Under the pieces are notes generated by a model. The model searched no databases, was not told where the DNA came from, and saw only the letters and a list, made by a program, of their open reading frames with translations. DNA of 64,000 nucleotides from Owenia fusiformis (lineage: Eukaryota; Annelida; Polychaeta; Sabellida; Oweniidae). A program made the translations under genes and the position numbers. Positions 1 through 15,300 of this stretch are shown one piece after another. Numbering within the stretch: position 1 is the first letter of the stretch; each line of letters begins with the position of its first letter. The stretch lies in contig CAIIXF020000008.1 in NCBI GenBank assembly GCA_903813345.2, positions 1,809,341 to 1,873,340 of the forward strand. Direction: 5' to 3'.

Positions 1-187
1 ATTCCTCTCAAAGTCATTATTTTAAGAAATTCAGGAACAATATAGAAGACAGGAGGTGACATAAAACTTAAAATCAGGAAGATGGAGTGTATTTTCACTC
101 TTGGTACATATACAGTAATTCGATTTTTCCCTCAACTGAGTATGTACTTTCTTGACACATAAGTAACTCTGTACTGAAGCTTCTTAC

Positions 188-389
188 CTCCCAACCATAC
201 TGTGAAATTAGCCTTAGAGGGTGGCTTGTGTAGCTTGAATGATCTAATGGCCAGTTTATCTCTGTAGCGTTGCTGTTCTACCAACTCATGGACCTCTGCT
301 AGCAGTCTATGTTGGAAGCCTGGTAACATTGCAGTCCCACCAACCACTACTATGTTCTCAGCCAGAACCCTCCTGATATCAATGGGGCA
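188..389 (-). CDS. ACTR10: ACTR10 exon (GGTAMLPGF nucleotide-fold block)
   Basis: This 202-nt exon begins [20 protein letters not shown] and continues [20 protein letters not shown]. It ends with [14 protein letters not shown], where the last Gly codon is split by a gtaaga donor. The GGTAMLPGF segment is the actin-family phosphate/nucleotide-fold motif (GGTSMLPGF in vertebrates). The remaining C-terminal coding sequence should lie left of position 1, and nothing in 1-187 resembles it. Confidence 0.95.
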
Positions 390-3300
390 CTAAAACAGCA
401 CTTTATTGTTTATATAAGAGTTATCTCTTCATTGGGAGTCACAAAATTGTGCATCACATATTAAGATGCAATAATAAGTACCAGAATGAGAACTATAATA
501 ATTATCCAACTTGATGATTAGGGATTTGTGATTGAAAATGAACATAAAATAATTTGATAAAGATTGGGATTATATAAACTCAACCTATCACTGGTGGTGA
601 CTTGTCAAATGTGGGCAAAGCCAAGATGATCACTGATCATAATATCAGTTTAAAAAAGGAAATCTTAATTAGAATAAACTTGATTATGACCAGCAGTTTC
701 AAATGAAGAGGTTTATTTCACCTAATAGTGAAGTTACAGATCTGCAAATTAAATGTCACTTCTCGGATTTACAGAGTAATTGGATTCTGATATTCATCCT
801 TTAATTTCCATGGTATTTATTCCATGATGACTGTAAACAAAGCAAACAATCAGTATAACTTAGCAATATTTGGAGAATTCAAAGAAGGCAAGTATCAGTC
901 ATAAGACTGCACAAGTCTACACCTACTCTCATCATTTACATGGATAGGTTTGCAGACTGATATCTACTAAAACGCTATCAATTAAAAAGGCAGTCTTTTC
1001 ATCAGTAGCGGCCTTATAAACCATGATAACTGTAGAGTGTTTATTACACTTGGTGGGTGTCTGACTTGAATTTTGGCAATTAAATGACCATAAAAACACA
1101 CAATATGTTTGAAACATAACTAGGATGAACATATCACTATTTTCATTGCTACCACGTATTTTTAGAGGTCACAAGGTCACGAGTCATGTCATGACTGACT
1201 AGATGTCAAAGGTTATATCACTAACTGTAAAATGTAAAATTATGGTAAAATGCAATCAGTGTAAGTTTAGCCAGCCAAACAAATAATTACCAGGCACTGC
1301 ATCTAATAGGAAGACAGATTAGAACTCGTATGATGAGATCGCTATGACAGGATACTAAATTATATTGCAGACAGCTACTAATTTCATTAATTTTTAAATG
1401 CGATTATATTCCTTGTTACATAATAGCTGTATCGATCATTCAACGTAAATTGGTAATTTAGCAAGCATAAGTTTTGATTGAACGTGCTTCTAACCGTAAA
1501 AAAATGATAACATCATTATTTGATAAATAATTCAAGGAGAGCCCCTGAGACAGATATTCAGTTCTGATGGTAACGAAAGAATTGTGATAACAAGTTCAAA
1601 ACGCAAGACTCTTTACAGAACATAAATCACTGAAAAGAGGTGCTGAAGACAAAGAGGTCATGCTAAACAGCATCATTCAAGTCATTTTACGAATACTTTT
1701 CTGAAACCTTCAATCTATTATACTAACACTTAAACATCTGGGTAAAAGACTTAACTTAGAAAATGTGTTAATCTATAAAAACAAGGTAAAAAAGTCAAGC
1801 TTTGACCCAGTTCTACGGTGAATGTTACTTCCAGGGCTGTCAGATGGGGGGGTGCGATGGGTGTGACCACACCCCCCTTTGAAACCACCCCCCGAAAAAA
1901 ATGCGAAAAAAATTATATTTTTTAAATTATTTTTTTTTTTTAAATTTTTTTTTTTTGTAGTTAAACCTTTCTGATATATTACATTACTGACACAGGGAAA
2001 ACTTAACAATTCCATTGAATTAATAACTTTACATGTCATATGATCAAATCTTACCTCCAATATTGCATCTAGAATAAGTGTTGCGATTGACTTCTCATCA
2101 TTGTCTCGCTCAAATAGCACTTCACATGAATTCTCCCTGAAATTATGAACATATATGTATATCGGGTGGGCATAAAAAATGGGCCGTACTTTAATGCTAC
2201 ATTGACCCATTATTCTTTATTCAAACCATTTCAAACTTTAAACATTCAAAGGGCATGATGCTGTTAACATACTGACCAATTTTCAAGGTCATAGCTTGAG
2301 TAATCTGTACACAGTATTAAAATGAAAACAAAGCCTCAAAAATCCACGTTCTGGTGACTCACATTGTATCTATCACCTGTCAACTTTCATGACTACAGCG
2401 CGCGCTACACCCGAGTGACAAATGTTAATCAAGTGTTGAAAATTATCTGAGTCTAGTGTCAAAGAAACCCTTCTGCCAGATAAGGTTCTGCCACAGGTTC
2501 TGCTGAATCAAAATGCTTTTCTCTGGGCTGAACAAGCAATTGATCGCAACATGTTTCAATGAAAAGTGTTGGAGGGGCAAAAATTGTGAATGAATTCCTG
2601 GGGAAAGACTGGATAAAAGGTCTGTTAATAATGTGATCAAAAAATTGAATGGAAAGGCTCTCTAGAGAAGAAGTTGGCTAATGGACAACCCAAAACTGTT
2701 TCCCTCTCAAAGAACTGCAATTAAAATTGTACAAGCTTTTATAAAAAGATTTTGACAGAGAATGTGAAGAAAATTGGGTTCAGACATGGATGAAAGACTT
2801 TCCATTTGACATTGCACGCAACAGATAGTTGATCACTTTTATGGCAAACAAAAGCGGGACATTCTTGTTGAGAGTCTGCTGGTCTCAGGACTCCACCAGG
2901 TTATGGAAAAAAATATTTGTGCACCATCTACCACGAAGATGGAGGACCAATTGATCGTCTTTTCAAGTGAAACAAGGAAGGGCGTCATTTTGAAATGTCC
3001 GGAACATGAGTTTTTGACTCACATTTTTATTTTGGTCACATTTTAAAGGATGATACTGAAGTTTGGTCTGTATATTAAGAACATGATGGATTTTGACTAC
3101 GCAAATTTAATGTAATAAGTTTTGGACATTTAATGCCCAGCCAATATATGTAACGTTGCAAAGTAAAAGTGCGAGTGAGAGTTGAGCAACAGAGCCTTAC
3201 AAATATGAAAAGCATATTTCTACCAAGATTTTGATGAATCTTTGTTTAAAAATAAAAATAAATCCCATTTTGGTGTGAAAAAAGCTGAACTGTTTTTAAT

Positions 3301-6300
3301 TATTGTAGTTGCCATGTTTGAATAGAGAAATAAAAAATAAATAAATAAAAAAGAAGAGGCCTTATCTGCTGGTTCTCTTTAACTTATGCATATCACAAAC
3401 ATCTTCTATCAATTATGCTATTCTTGATTTCATAATAGGACAGTAATAAAAATGTGCATTTTGTTTCTAATTGTTGTTATCTAAATGAAGAAAAGTATAA
3501 ATCAATAACCTTGAAAACTAGACAATTTGCTTTACATAATATATAAGAATATTCTTGACTATTGCTTATTCGTAAGAAAGTATCATATTTATTTCCTGGT
3601 TGAAAATATCCTCATATCCTCTGGATGATTTTCAAAAATCAGGATGTCCTCAAACCAGAAAAGGCATGGTATTTCACAGAACCCTTTGTAATCTATAGAA
3701 CTAGACTCTACTCTCAGTGTTAAAATTGTTAAAAATAACTTTGGTATTTGGCAAGTTGTCAAAAGATAATATCTCCGCTATCCTGCCTGGCAATCTGATA
3801 ACAATATTGCACCAAGGGTGTGACAAAACCATTAAGGACATACAACATTATATTAAAAACTAAAATCAATTGACTTCCTCTGTTGTGCATGTGAAATTAA
3901 CCAAACTTCTCTTCGCTAACAAATTAGGGTTAAGAAGAGTCAATTATTGAGTTGAAAGGCACAAATCTAAATTGTGAAGTCATTAGCAAATCATTATTCT
4001 AATGGTGGCACTAGAAGGGCAGCATGACACAATGTCATATCTAAATCATCATAAATCCTATCATTCTATTTCTTTATTTGAGGTGCACAATGCTTAGGAA
4101 TTTCAGATAAAAATCAGTGATTAAATCATATTCATCAAACTGATTGGCTTTTGATTGAAAAATTAGAGACAATAGAAACTGGAAATATATTATATCCTTA
4201 TTTTGTTGAATTTTTTATCAACTGAATATTTGGATAGCTGAAATCAAATAACTGGTATAAATTCTTCACATATTTTCATTAATGAAATATTATAACTTTC
4301 TATTGTATTTTAAGTAATTTCACCTGTCCACATTCAGAGCCTTATAAGCCTGTTGAATGGTGTCAATCAATTAATGAGGTTACTCCATGCATCCTGCCTA
4401 CCTTAAGTAAACCATGAGGGAAGAACATATTGTCAATTACACAAACAATCACTCATCTGCCAGTTGATTCTAACACGTGTTTACAGACAATATTCTACAG
4501 TTTTTGGAAAACATGCATTTTAAGGTTTTCTTTGACAAATTGCTGTCTGTGTTTGCAGTGATGAGTTCAAGAGAAAGTACCCTGATGTCAAATTGTTAGT
4601 GGTAGAAATAACTAGCCTCTTACATCAAGAATTTTCAGTTTTGATGTTGATCTTAATGTACCCAAAAGTAGCTACTATGGCCTTTCAATAGAGTTTGAAT
4701 ATGAGAAACACATCAGCTACTTATGAAGGTATAAAATCCAGTAACTGGATAATCGGTCAATATCGCTTGCACTAACGTTAATTGTACAAAAATATCCGAC
4801 TTGAAATTAAAGAGAGAATCAGATATAGCGAGCAGGCTAAACAAAAAATTATTCCATTTATAGAATATTTCTGCCCCATGTCATTCCTTGTCATGTCTAT
4901 TTTCTAAAAATCCCCAAAATGCATACTTTATTCTAGGAAAACTAAAGATTTTTACAATAATACATTATTTTTCTATAAGAATGGTTACCATTCTTATTAT
5001 TTGGGAGAATTTAAACATTTTTCACCAATTTCTGAACTTTGAATCATTAATAACTTCACCAATTTATAACATATTGTGAATCTTTTTGGAGATATTGTAT
5101 TTGATATTGTAGGGAATAGATTGGTAGGTCAATCATATAAGTTGCTTGTAATTTTGTCATCCCCTATATATCTGATTCTGCCTTTAATATTGATATGATA
5201 TAATATAATTCCAATTTACTTAATTTAACTATGTAAGGCTAAGGATTATCTCTTTCTAAAATAGTTTTTTCATATACAAATAAATAGTACTGTATAGAAG
5301 TAAAGGTGAAGTTCTCTTAAAAAGAAGTCAAATCCATAAATGTTTTTCCCTCAATTTTATATTCAAATCTATTAGTTAGGAGCACTGGCTACCTACTTGG
5401 CCTGAGAAGTCATATTCAAATTGCCGTGGTAATCAACTTAATGTTTCTATTTACCAAATTGTATCTACCATAACAACCTAATTTCTCACATTCTTGAACA
5501 AATTGAACTTCTCTGAAGTACTCTAAAGCACTCAATATGCAAGAAATTAGCATGGGCAATAACACTTATATGGCTTGAAAGGAATAATTCTGATAGAGAA
5601 ATTAACGAAAAAAGTCTATTGGGTTGATTGATTGTCCATAATAGATTTCTGTCCTGTCAAGTTTCAGTTGAAAAAGCAGAGTTTTTATGTATGTAATGTA
5701 ATATAATATTAACAAGACATTTACATCACAAAATGTCACCATCTGGTTATACTCATAATTGCAACAAAATGTCACCACAAAGTATTTAGTCCCTTAATTT
5801 GTTGCAGTGGTACTGTCTAAAATCTGAAGATGTTTTGTTTCTAATCTAACAAAAAAGGCAATTACAAATTATTTAGTCTCTTAATTTGATGCAGTGGTAC
5901 CCAATATTGTTAAAAAAAGAAATTCATTGTGAGAGATCAATCAAGAAGAACAATATTGTAAAAAACAATCAAATACTACTATGATTCATAATATTTTTGA
6001 GAAAACAGACCCAAAAAGTTTCCCAAGTAATTTCAGTTCATTTTTAAGAATACTTTACTTGTTACATTCCCCTTTTAGTAAATATTTGTGCAAAATTTGA
6101 GATTTCCCCATTTATTTAATTAGGCATAGACATTTGTATATTTCTATTGAGCATTGCGCTGTATTATCTTGCTAAAAAACTGACGTAAAGCACTAACTAT
6201 CTCTGTAATATGATCAATGTGGGAGATTTCTTATCATTGAAGCACACTAGAATGACATTTGTGGGGGCAGAATTCAGCCCTGTGAGAAAAACTAACAACA

Positions 6301-9300
6301 TCATCCCTATTCTATTATCAGCAAGGTTTATTATAGTCAAGTATTATTTTTCAAAGACCATGATATAACTTCATTGTAATCTCTCTGAACAATTACAACA
6401 ACCAGGAGGTGGGTTATTATTTCATTTCGACGTCTGTAGTTTAAAAATGGCCACCATTATAGCCAAATTGTCATCAGAAAGTGTAAAAACAGTAAGCGTA
6501 TATGTTAAATTTCAACAAAATAGCACACACATACATGTCAATAGCCGCCATTTTTCAAAATGGCCGTCTACATGCCAAAATGTCATAAGACATGCCATGC
6601 TTATGAGTATTCACATATCAAATATGAACAAAATCACTCTATAGTAAAAAACATAAAATAACACACATAAAAATGTTGGCCATTTCTCAAAATGGCTGCC
6701 TTCTACCAAAAGTGTAATTAGAAAGTGTGCCATGTTTATAGTATTCACATACCAAATATGAACAAAATCGTTCCACTACTTTTCGAGTTATAGTAAAAAA
6801 CGTTAAAATGGCAGCCATTTTTCAAAATGTCCGGCTTCTACCAAAAGTGTCATTAGACAGTGTGCCATGCTTGTAGTATTCACATACCAAATATGAACAA
6901 AATGGCTCCACTACTTTTCGAGTTACAGCAAAAATCGTAAAATAGCTTGTAAAGGCAGCCATTTTTCAAAATGGCTGCCATGTGCTTCTTCGATATCTAC
7001 ATTTCTAGCTTTTTTAATGTCCTATATTTTAGATATTGTACCTAAATCACTGTAAAATCGGCACTAAAATGGCCACCATTTAATGAGCGGCCATTTTGAA
7101 AATTGGCTTTCGAGCAGAACTGCTACTCCCATCGGATATATATGTACAAAATCGAATTATTGCCCGGACAGATGGATGGAGGCATTCCCTATATCCCCCC
7201 GAACTTCGTCCGATCACGATGGTGGACTGATTTTACCATACAATTCAAAAAGTGAGGAAATGTTCTTGCAATCAATTTAATTCATGTCTCTCTATTCTAC
7301 TTTAGGATCAGTGTGTCTATGACATGTACTGTACAGTTATCTTTGAAGGGAGCCCCAGTTTCCTAGTGAGTAGGGTGGGGGTGGAGTAGAGAGAATCTAC
7401 TCTACAAATGAATATCAGATTATGGCATATTGGATAAGTTAGAGGACATCTTTTTAGTTATGTAGGCCTTCTAGTTTTTAAAATGGAATCCAATTTAAAA
7501 GATTCTAAAATAGGGTGTATTCCGAACCCCAAAGAATATCCTTAAATGACCTCTAGAAAGTTCAAAATTATATCCATTTTACCTTATTTTTCCATCAATG
7601 TGTAGAATCTTGCCTCCATCTAAGGGGTAGTCAACACCTGGGGGAGGAGTGGGAATCTGGAAAAACAGTAAAGATCACATTTTAGTGTAACATCTCTAAA
7701 ATGTGCTCAAAATTAGTAAATGTATCTTAATTTCTAAATGACTTCAAGGGGATTATATAGTAAAGTGGAGGCGGGAGGTTAGTCAAACTGTAGATCGTAA
7801 AAACCTACCCCTATATTTGTCTCCACAACATTTGTGAGCTTTAGTAACACTATGTACTTGGCCGATATTTAATCAAAATATTAACCCAGTAAACAGAATC
7901 AACAGACATGATGAAAGCAAGATATTAGACACGATTTGTGTCATGTGTTTTACTCTTGTTGAGTGCCCACTGTAGAAAACCCCTAGAAGTGGAGAATAAT
8001 TTGATTAGCCTAATCAAGAAAGATAAAAAAAACTCAGAAAATCTAATAATGGTGGCATAATTAATTGGCTCCTTTGATAACCTTGGAACCAAAAAGTGCA
8101 AAGTATTAAAAAGTAGATGTACAAGTATATTACATTCTATTAGAACAACGCATTTTTTGCAACATCTCACAACAAAAACTTCATATATTTTGTATGTGTT
8201 TCTAATGAATGGTCTTTGTCGAAGATGAATATCTGTATACATGTGTAACTTTATTATTTTTCACCATTTATGAAAATAAGATAGCTAGAATCTTTTGCCC
8301 AGGATATGATTTTGAAGATTTACATCAGATAGCACTACACTCTGAAAAAAATATTGGGTAAATTGTCCAAAAATTACATGATGGGATCTCCTTTACATTT
8401 TGAATTTTCCTAATGACTGATGTACTCTTAGATGATTTCTTTTTCTTCCTGTGTTTCCCATGAAAATTGTGTTTATTTAAATATAATTGTTCAGTTCAAA
8501 AATTTCTAGATTTTATATTCATCAAAACATTGATAGATGGCACTGACCTTTGTGGGGTCCACTTCCTGTAGACCACTTTCTTGTAACTGGGCATCTTGCA
8601 GCTGTTTGGCACGATCCATACGAGTCACAAAGCAACATCTCACTAGAAATACAGTGGTATATAATGCAGGGTGGATACAATGGATTAAAATCTCAAACAG
8701 GAGAGTTGAAGACTTCAAAGCCAGAAATATTAACTGGTATACAAATGATCATACTAAGTCAACAGAAATTGAAACAGAAAAAATGATTTTTGGAAAATGA
8801 GGATACATAATCGTGATTCAAAGTAATAAAAACTGAGAGCAATGAAAACTGATATTATAAATTCATATACGGTACAAATTTTCCAAACCAACTCTATTCT
8901 ATCCCTTTTAGGTGCTTTAAATCATGAATGAACAAAAGATGACCTTCTATTAATGGGAAATAACAAAATCATGTTTGCCGGAACATCATCTGGCCGGAAC
9001 TTCTAATGGGTTACCTTATATGACATACACTAATTCAAACACAAAACTATGGAAAAAAAGTAAAGGGTAAAGAGATAAAATGGCACAATGAACAAATAAA
9101 ATGTCACCGGTGGTACTTTATCTTGAAATCCAAATCAGATTAACAAAGAGTTTAATTAGCGAGGAAAGAAGATACATATGCGAACTTTTCAACAATTTGT
9201 AATTGAACATAGAATAATTTTGAGCATGGGAAGTAGTATTGTTTATGAATGACAAAATGATTACCTTTAATGTCTTCTAAGGTGCTCTGGCTTAGTGAAC

Positions 9301-12300
9301 CTGAAAATACACAGATTGCTATTTAATATTATGCATCACTACACACGCAAATTGTATGTAAATGTTCCTGCAAAAAGCTCTTATTTCAAGGATAAATATT
9401 TTTCACTTTTGTTGTATCCTATAGGGACAAATTATGCATAGGGAAGCTTAAATCATCCAACGCTCGTATACATTTAAATATACAGGATACAAATCTAATA
9501 GTGCTATAATATGTAGGAAAGATATGGTAATCTTTACAAAGCCCGTGAGATAATTATACCAAGACAATACTGTTCTCATGTTCGCTATACATTATGGTAA
9601 CATACACATATTGTGAACATGGCATTATAAACTCATTAAAGGACATCATATCTCTTGCTCTACTCACAAAATCAATGTAACATATATACAGGTTATAGTG
9701 GCTATGACCCCCAAAAGGGAGTATTAGGTGCCACATAATGGTATTTACAATGATTTGAAATATTATAAGAAGTGTACATGTAATTGTGTAAAAAAACAAG
9801 TTTTTCAAAACCATAGAATATACTCTGATGAATCCCATAATGTGAGAATGTGAGAGCTGGGAGGTTGGAGATGGGACTATCAAGTCTTTGGGTCATCATA
9901 CTCTCACATTTAGTAAAATGTATCATAGCAATCTACTCAACCATTCCATCATTTTCATTCTGGAGAGGGCTGGAAAATACTTAATGAATAAAAACAATGA
10001 GCACACGCATCTTGAACCTGCAGGCTTGTGATTACAACAGCCACTTGCATCGTTCAAATGCCAGCGCTCAAGCCCTTATGGCCAACTCGACAACCCACAA
10101 AGGGTGTTTTGTTAGTCATTCTTACTAGAGGCAGCAAATGTTAATGCTCAAACACATCCATTAGGCTATTTGAAATTCAAACTTAAACATTCAAGTTAGA
10201 TTCATAGAATCAGAGCTATGCAGGCTAGTGATAATGAATAACTTGTAATATGGATAGAGGAATCGTTTATATTCCTATTAAATAACATTTACTTCGATAA
10301 CAATGGCTGTATTCCATTAATTAAAAAGTATAAACCAATCCGCAGGTGAACTAGTCGTTATATTTATTGTTTATTCCTCATAATTCAGCACTAAATCAGA
10401 TGCTAAATTCATTTATTAGGGATAAAGAGAAAAATACATCTACATATGTAGAACTAAGAAGATGTCTATCAGCAACAGATAATTCTGATGGAACATACTG
10501 ATATACATGTTTGTATATGTGAAACTTGCAAATATCCTCATCAACGAATATACACGTAGCTTTAATATAATTGGTATTATTGCAAAAGATAGGGTCCAGT
10601 AAAGCTACCATATCATTAAAACTGGTCCATCATACTAAACCATCAAAACAAAACAACAACCAAATAAATTTGCATTGGCTATTTATTATTCAAACATGAC
10701 CGTGCTCTATTCGAATTTCTCAACCAATCAGAATGCAGCATAGCCAATATAGAACGTTCTCTAATTCTCTATAGATGCACGACCATGCTCTATTCAATCT
10801 GCAATTTGCATTGTTTTGAGTGATGTCACATCTCATCTGCACATCTGGGGCTCTGTCCGGGGATAGCTGTTCTTTTTTACTCCCTCCGTAACTACTGTAA
10901 CTATTTAACTATGGCTGACTTTAAGTTTATACACCGTATAAAATCTAAAACGGGGAGTAAAAATGAACAGCCCAAACAAATTCTAAAAATTTTCCGGCCG
11001 ATTTCAGAATCTTGACAGCATGCGTATTCTTCCTTCATGCCCGTTTCACAGACACAGCTTTTACTAATTTTTATGTTTGAATCGGAATAAATAATGATAG
11101 GCTTCGGTTCGTGCTCTGTACAACATTCTGTCCAACTCGTGCTGAATTTCACCATATTGAATGGCCTATCATTATTTATTCCTTAACCATATAAGTTCAT
11201 ATATACAAACTCCAAATACACAAAGACCCTTTGGGCAGCACCTCTGAGGCGCCCCTGATCATAATCCTGGCATATAAAGCCATATATCAATGTTCCATTA
11301 TCAACTCTTAAGTAGATATCCCCCAGAGGTAAAACGTTAATATCAAATATTCCTACAAAACTTAACAATAGTTCAATTTTGATCCTCAAAGCTTCAATCT
11401 TGATTCCTCAGAGGTAAAATGTTAATACTAAATATTCTTTATCTACAATTTAGGATACACATACATGTATATATGAGAAATAATATAATGAAAAGATGTC
11501 TAGACTTTTTGGATGCTATATGAATTCATGCACCTTAATGGTAATGAGATAAATTTACATATTATGTTCAAAGACCATATAACATTTTTGCCCCATTCTG
11601 TTTGAAGACCTGCAAACATGGTGTATATTTAAATTGTCCCATGACTAAGAATGGTCTTAACAATGTTTCTCTATTGTTTGTTGATTCTGTTCAGGATGTA
11701 ACTTCATTTGTGATTTATAGGATTTGCTTATTAAATAATAAAAATATTTATTCAATTATGCATGGTATTGGAGGTCCAATGCATTTTAATAAGATCTGTC
11801 TGCATCAAGCAGCTTCCTGTGTGGTATCATTATGCATAATGTGGCATAAAAAATAAAGAGGCAGATGCTGACAGCAAGACAGTATTTTTCATCATTTTTG
11901 AGTTCACTAAATAATTACCTTACATCAACACAAAAGTCAATGTGACTTATCTATACAAAAATCAAATACCTAGAAAAACCGCAACTCCACGGAGTAGGAA
12001 ATCCCTTCGAACAAAACATGTTTTGATAAATAGCGGCCATATAAAATTAGAGCCAAATCCATCCACTGGAATTTGAATTATCAAAGATTATGTTTTTGAT
12101 TATGCCATTTTGAAATTCAGCTGTCATCTTTAGATTTCTACTTTAGCAGAGCTCCTATGTCCCAAGGCATCAGGATATACAATTTATATTAATCCTACTT
12201 GAGTTAAATTTCGATAAATAGCAACCACCTTGAAAATTTCTTCTCAAGCAGAGCTCCTTTATCTCTAGGCATCAGTATATAAAATTTGAAGTAAATTCGT

Positions 12301-15300
12301 CCAATGGTATTTGAGTTATCAATAATTACCTTTTTTATGAAATATGGCAGCCATTTTGAAATTCAGCTGAGGCCTTTGAAATTTCTTCTGAAGCAGATCT
12401 TGTTTTCCCTAAACATCAGCATATAAAACTGGAACCAAATCTATCAACTGGTATTTGAGTTATCAATGATTACATTTTTTTACAAAAATGGTGGCCATTT
12501 TGAAATTCAATGGCCATTTTGAAAATGTCTTCTTGAGCAGAACTTCTTTGTCTCTAGGCATCAGCATATACAATTTGAACCAAATCCATCGACTGGTATT
12601 TGAGTTATCGAAGGTTACGTTCTTTTATGTAAAATGGTAGACATTTTGAAATTTAGCTGCCATCTTGAAAATCCCTTCTCGAGCTCCTATGTCCCTAGGC
12701 ATCAGCATGTAAAATTTGAACCAAATCCATTCAATGGTATTTGAGTTATCAAAGATGTTACGAAAAATGGCTGCCATTTTGAAATATGGTGGCCGTCTTG
12801 AAAATGTCTTTGAGTTATGGCCAAACTGCCCTAATTCACGTCACCATACTAGTCAATGGGCAAAAGGGCAAACGCCTGACTTTTTATCTCGAGTTATGGA
12901 TTTATGTGGCCTCACTGGCCTATCTGAGGTTCCAAAGCTATGTCTAAGCTACATTTTGACACTAAACTCAATAGGGGCCAAACATATACTTTTTGAAATA
13001 ATTGGTCAATTGTGACACTACCCCCTCTCTCTGCCGACAGAAATTGAAATTCACAAAAATGAAGGCAAAATTAATTTTCAGAAGAAATGGCATGTTGACA
13101 TTGCAAAAAGATGACAACTGTGCAAGGCTCCTTTGTACCCAGGCAACAGAATATAAAATTTGAACTAAATCCATCCACTAGTATTTGAGTTATCAAAGAT
13201 TATATTTTTTCTTTCTCGAGCAGAGGTCCTACACCCATAAGGCATAAGCCTATAAAATTTGAATGAAATGTGTCAACCAGTATTTGAGTTATTGCAACAC
13301 GAATTGGACACACGAATGGACGGATGGACGAACGGCTGGGCGGCTTTTCTATATCTCCCTCGAATTTCGTTCGGTTGGATAAAAATAAGATGTCACATGT
13401 ATACCGTCAAAAGGAAATATGCAGTTACTCATGTGTTTTCATCATTAATATTGGCTCTTTTATTGACTAGGAGCGACATTTAAAGTACTCTAAAATAGAT
13501 GTTGGGTTTTTGTTATTCAAGGAATATAACGCATTACATCAAATAATAAAAAACAACACGGTGAACACAAATTAGATGGCATACCATTAAATAAATAAAA
13601 CATAACCTATGTTCATCTTTATTTTTCTTATTTATTGAAGAATCAGGTATCTACATAGTTTTGCATTTTCATGTACCAATTACCTTCAATAAAACATTTT
13701 GGTATGTAATGGATCCCAGCATATTTCTGTATATGTTGTCAATGCCACATTTGCTGACTTATGTATGTTTTAAAAAATCTAATATGGGTATGTATTTTCT
13801 ACAGGCTATAACCATGGGATTTCAATTGAAAGCCCATGCTATAACCAAGTATCTGCCAGTATGTCAGTATGATGCCTAACATGTTTTATATCCCTTCCAA
13901 TATATTATAGATAGAGGCAGCTTTAAACAAAAATATAGGGGTATATGATGAATAATGTTTTTCAACTAATACCATCATAATATTCATCTAAGTTTCTTAA
14001 TACAAAAGTATATTTATCCTCCATTGACTGTTCAAAGAAATTAAATAAACATTAACTTGTAAAGACAATCAGAGGTATTTGAAGATTTGGCCTTTGTACC
14101 AATTTGCTAATCTGATGTGAATATTCGTTTAGGAACAATCAATGAAGGGTTAACTAACAAATATTATACAAGGTGACATTGACTGACAAGTGTTTCCTGA
14201 ACAGAATATACATCCATCTACCCTGCGTGCAGAGTCTAGTTAAACTACACTCTGCCTAGTAGAGACCATATTACAATTTAGTAGCCCCGCCCCCACGATC
14301 ACTTTTGACCTACGCGCTGACCTTTCTTCCACCAATTAGCGAAGCATACGCCAAATGCGTTCTAATTAAATATGCGCATGTCATTGGTCAATTCCGGGCT
14401 CAACGATGACGTCAGAAGGAATGACCATATATAGAACGTCGGTCAAATTTGGCCGACGAACACTGATTGGCGCGGTGAGTTCACAGGTTTATTTTAGTTT
14501 GAAAGAGTGAAGACGAAGCTCTCTTTTAAGAAGTGAAGTCAAACGAATGCAAAGGGTAACATCCATCAGAATTCTTCTACAACAGCGAACAAAGAAATTC
14601 AATTTGAACTCATTCAGATTTTTTTGCATCACAGATTATGAAAAATTAATATAAAATGCACCTGACACATTGATTGCTGGTTACTGGCTGCATGCAACTA
14701 GTAGTACTTATTCTCAGTTTGTTCTTCATTATGATCAGAGTATTTGTATATATAAATGATAGACAAGAAAATAGTCATATTGGTTCAATTCAAATCATAA
14801 TGTCAAAAATTACAATGAAAATAATTTTTTATTAAGATATATTTATTGCTTCATAAAAAGATCATAATATAAATCCCTTCAGTCGCCCGAAGGCATTATA
14901 CAATCTCTTTTTACAGGATTTCTGATGTAATATATATATATATATATAGAAAAATCATGATAATAAATCAATCAACTGGTCAATGGATGAATAAATGCAA
15001 GAGGCTCATATGTCTTAAACTCACGACCTCATGGTTACAGCGACAGCGCCTATCCAAGCATGCTCTAGACCACTCGATCAACTGAACAACCCCAAAAAAG
15101 GTTGTTTCGTCAGCGAATCTGACTAGAGGGAACAGGTGTAATGCTCAAACACACCAGAGGTAACATTCACACACAATTAGTTCGACTGTCCTTCAGAACC
15201 AAGAGCCTGTTACTAACTCTAGAACTGAAAGCTCTGACAGTGATCACGAATGAATAAACCCAAACGCACACATCTCAAACTCACAACCTCATGCATGGTT

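Noticed and set aside
1773-2210. 145-codon minus-strand open frame
   Set aside because: Only 2055-2136 is the ACTR10 exon; the rest reads through intron and a G/C-run and poly-T repeat.
7925-9926. Several 60-110 codon open frames near the ACTR10 exons
   Set aside because: Only 8548-8642 and 9265-9300 show family similarity with splice sites; the others are chance frames in AT-rich intron.
12716-13015. 99-codon plus-strand open frame
   Set aside because: Built from monomers of tandem array 2.
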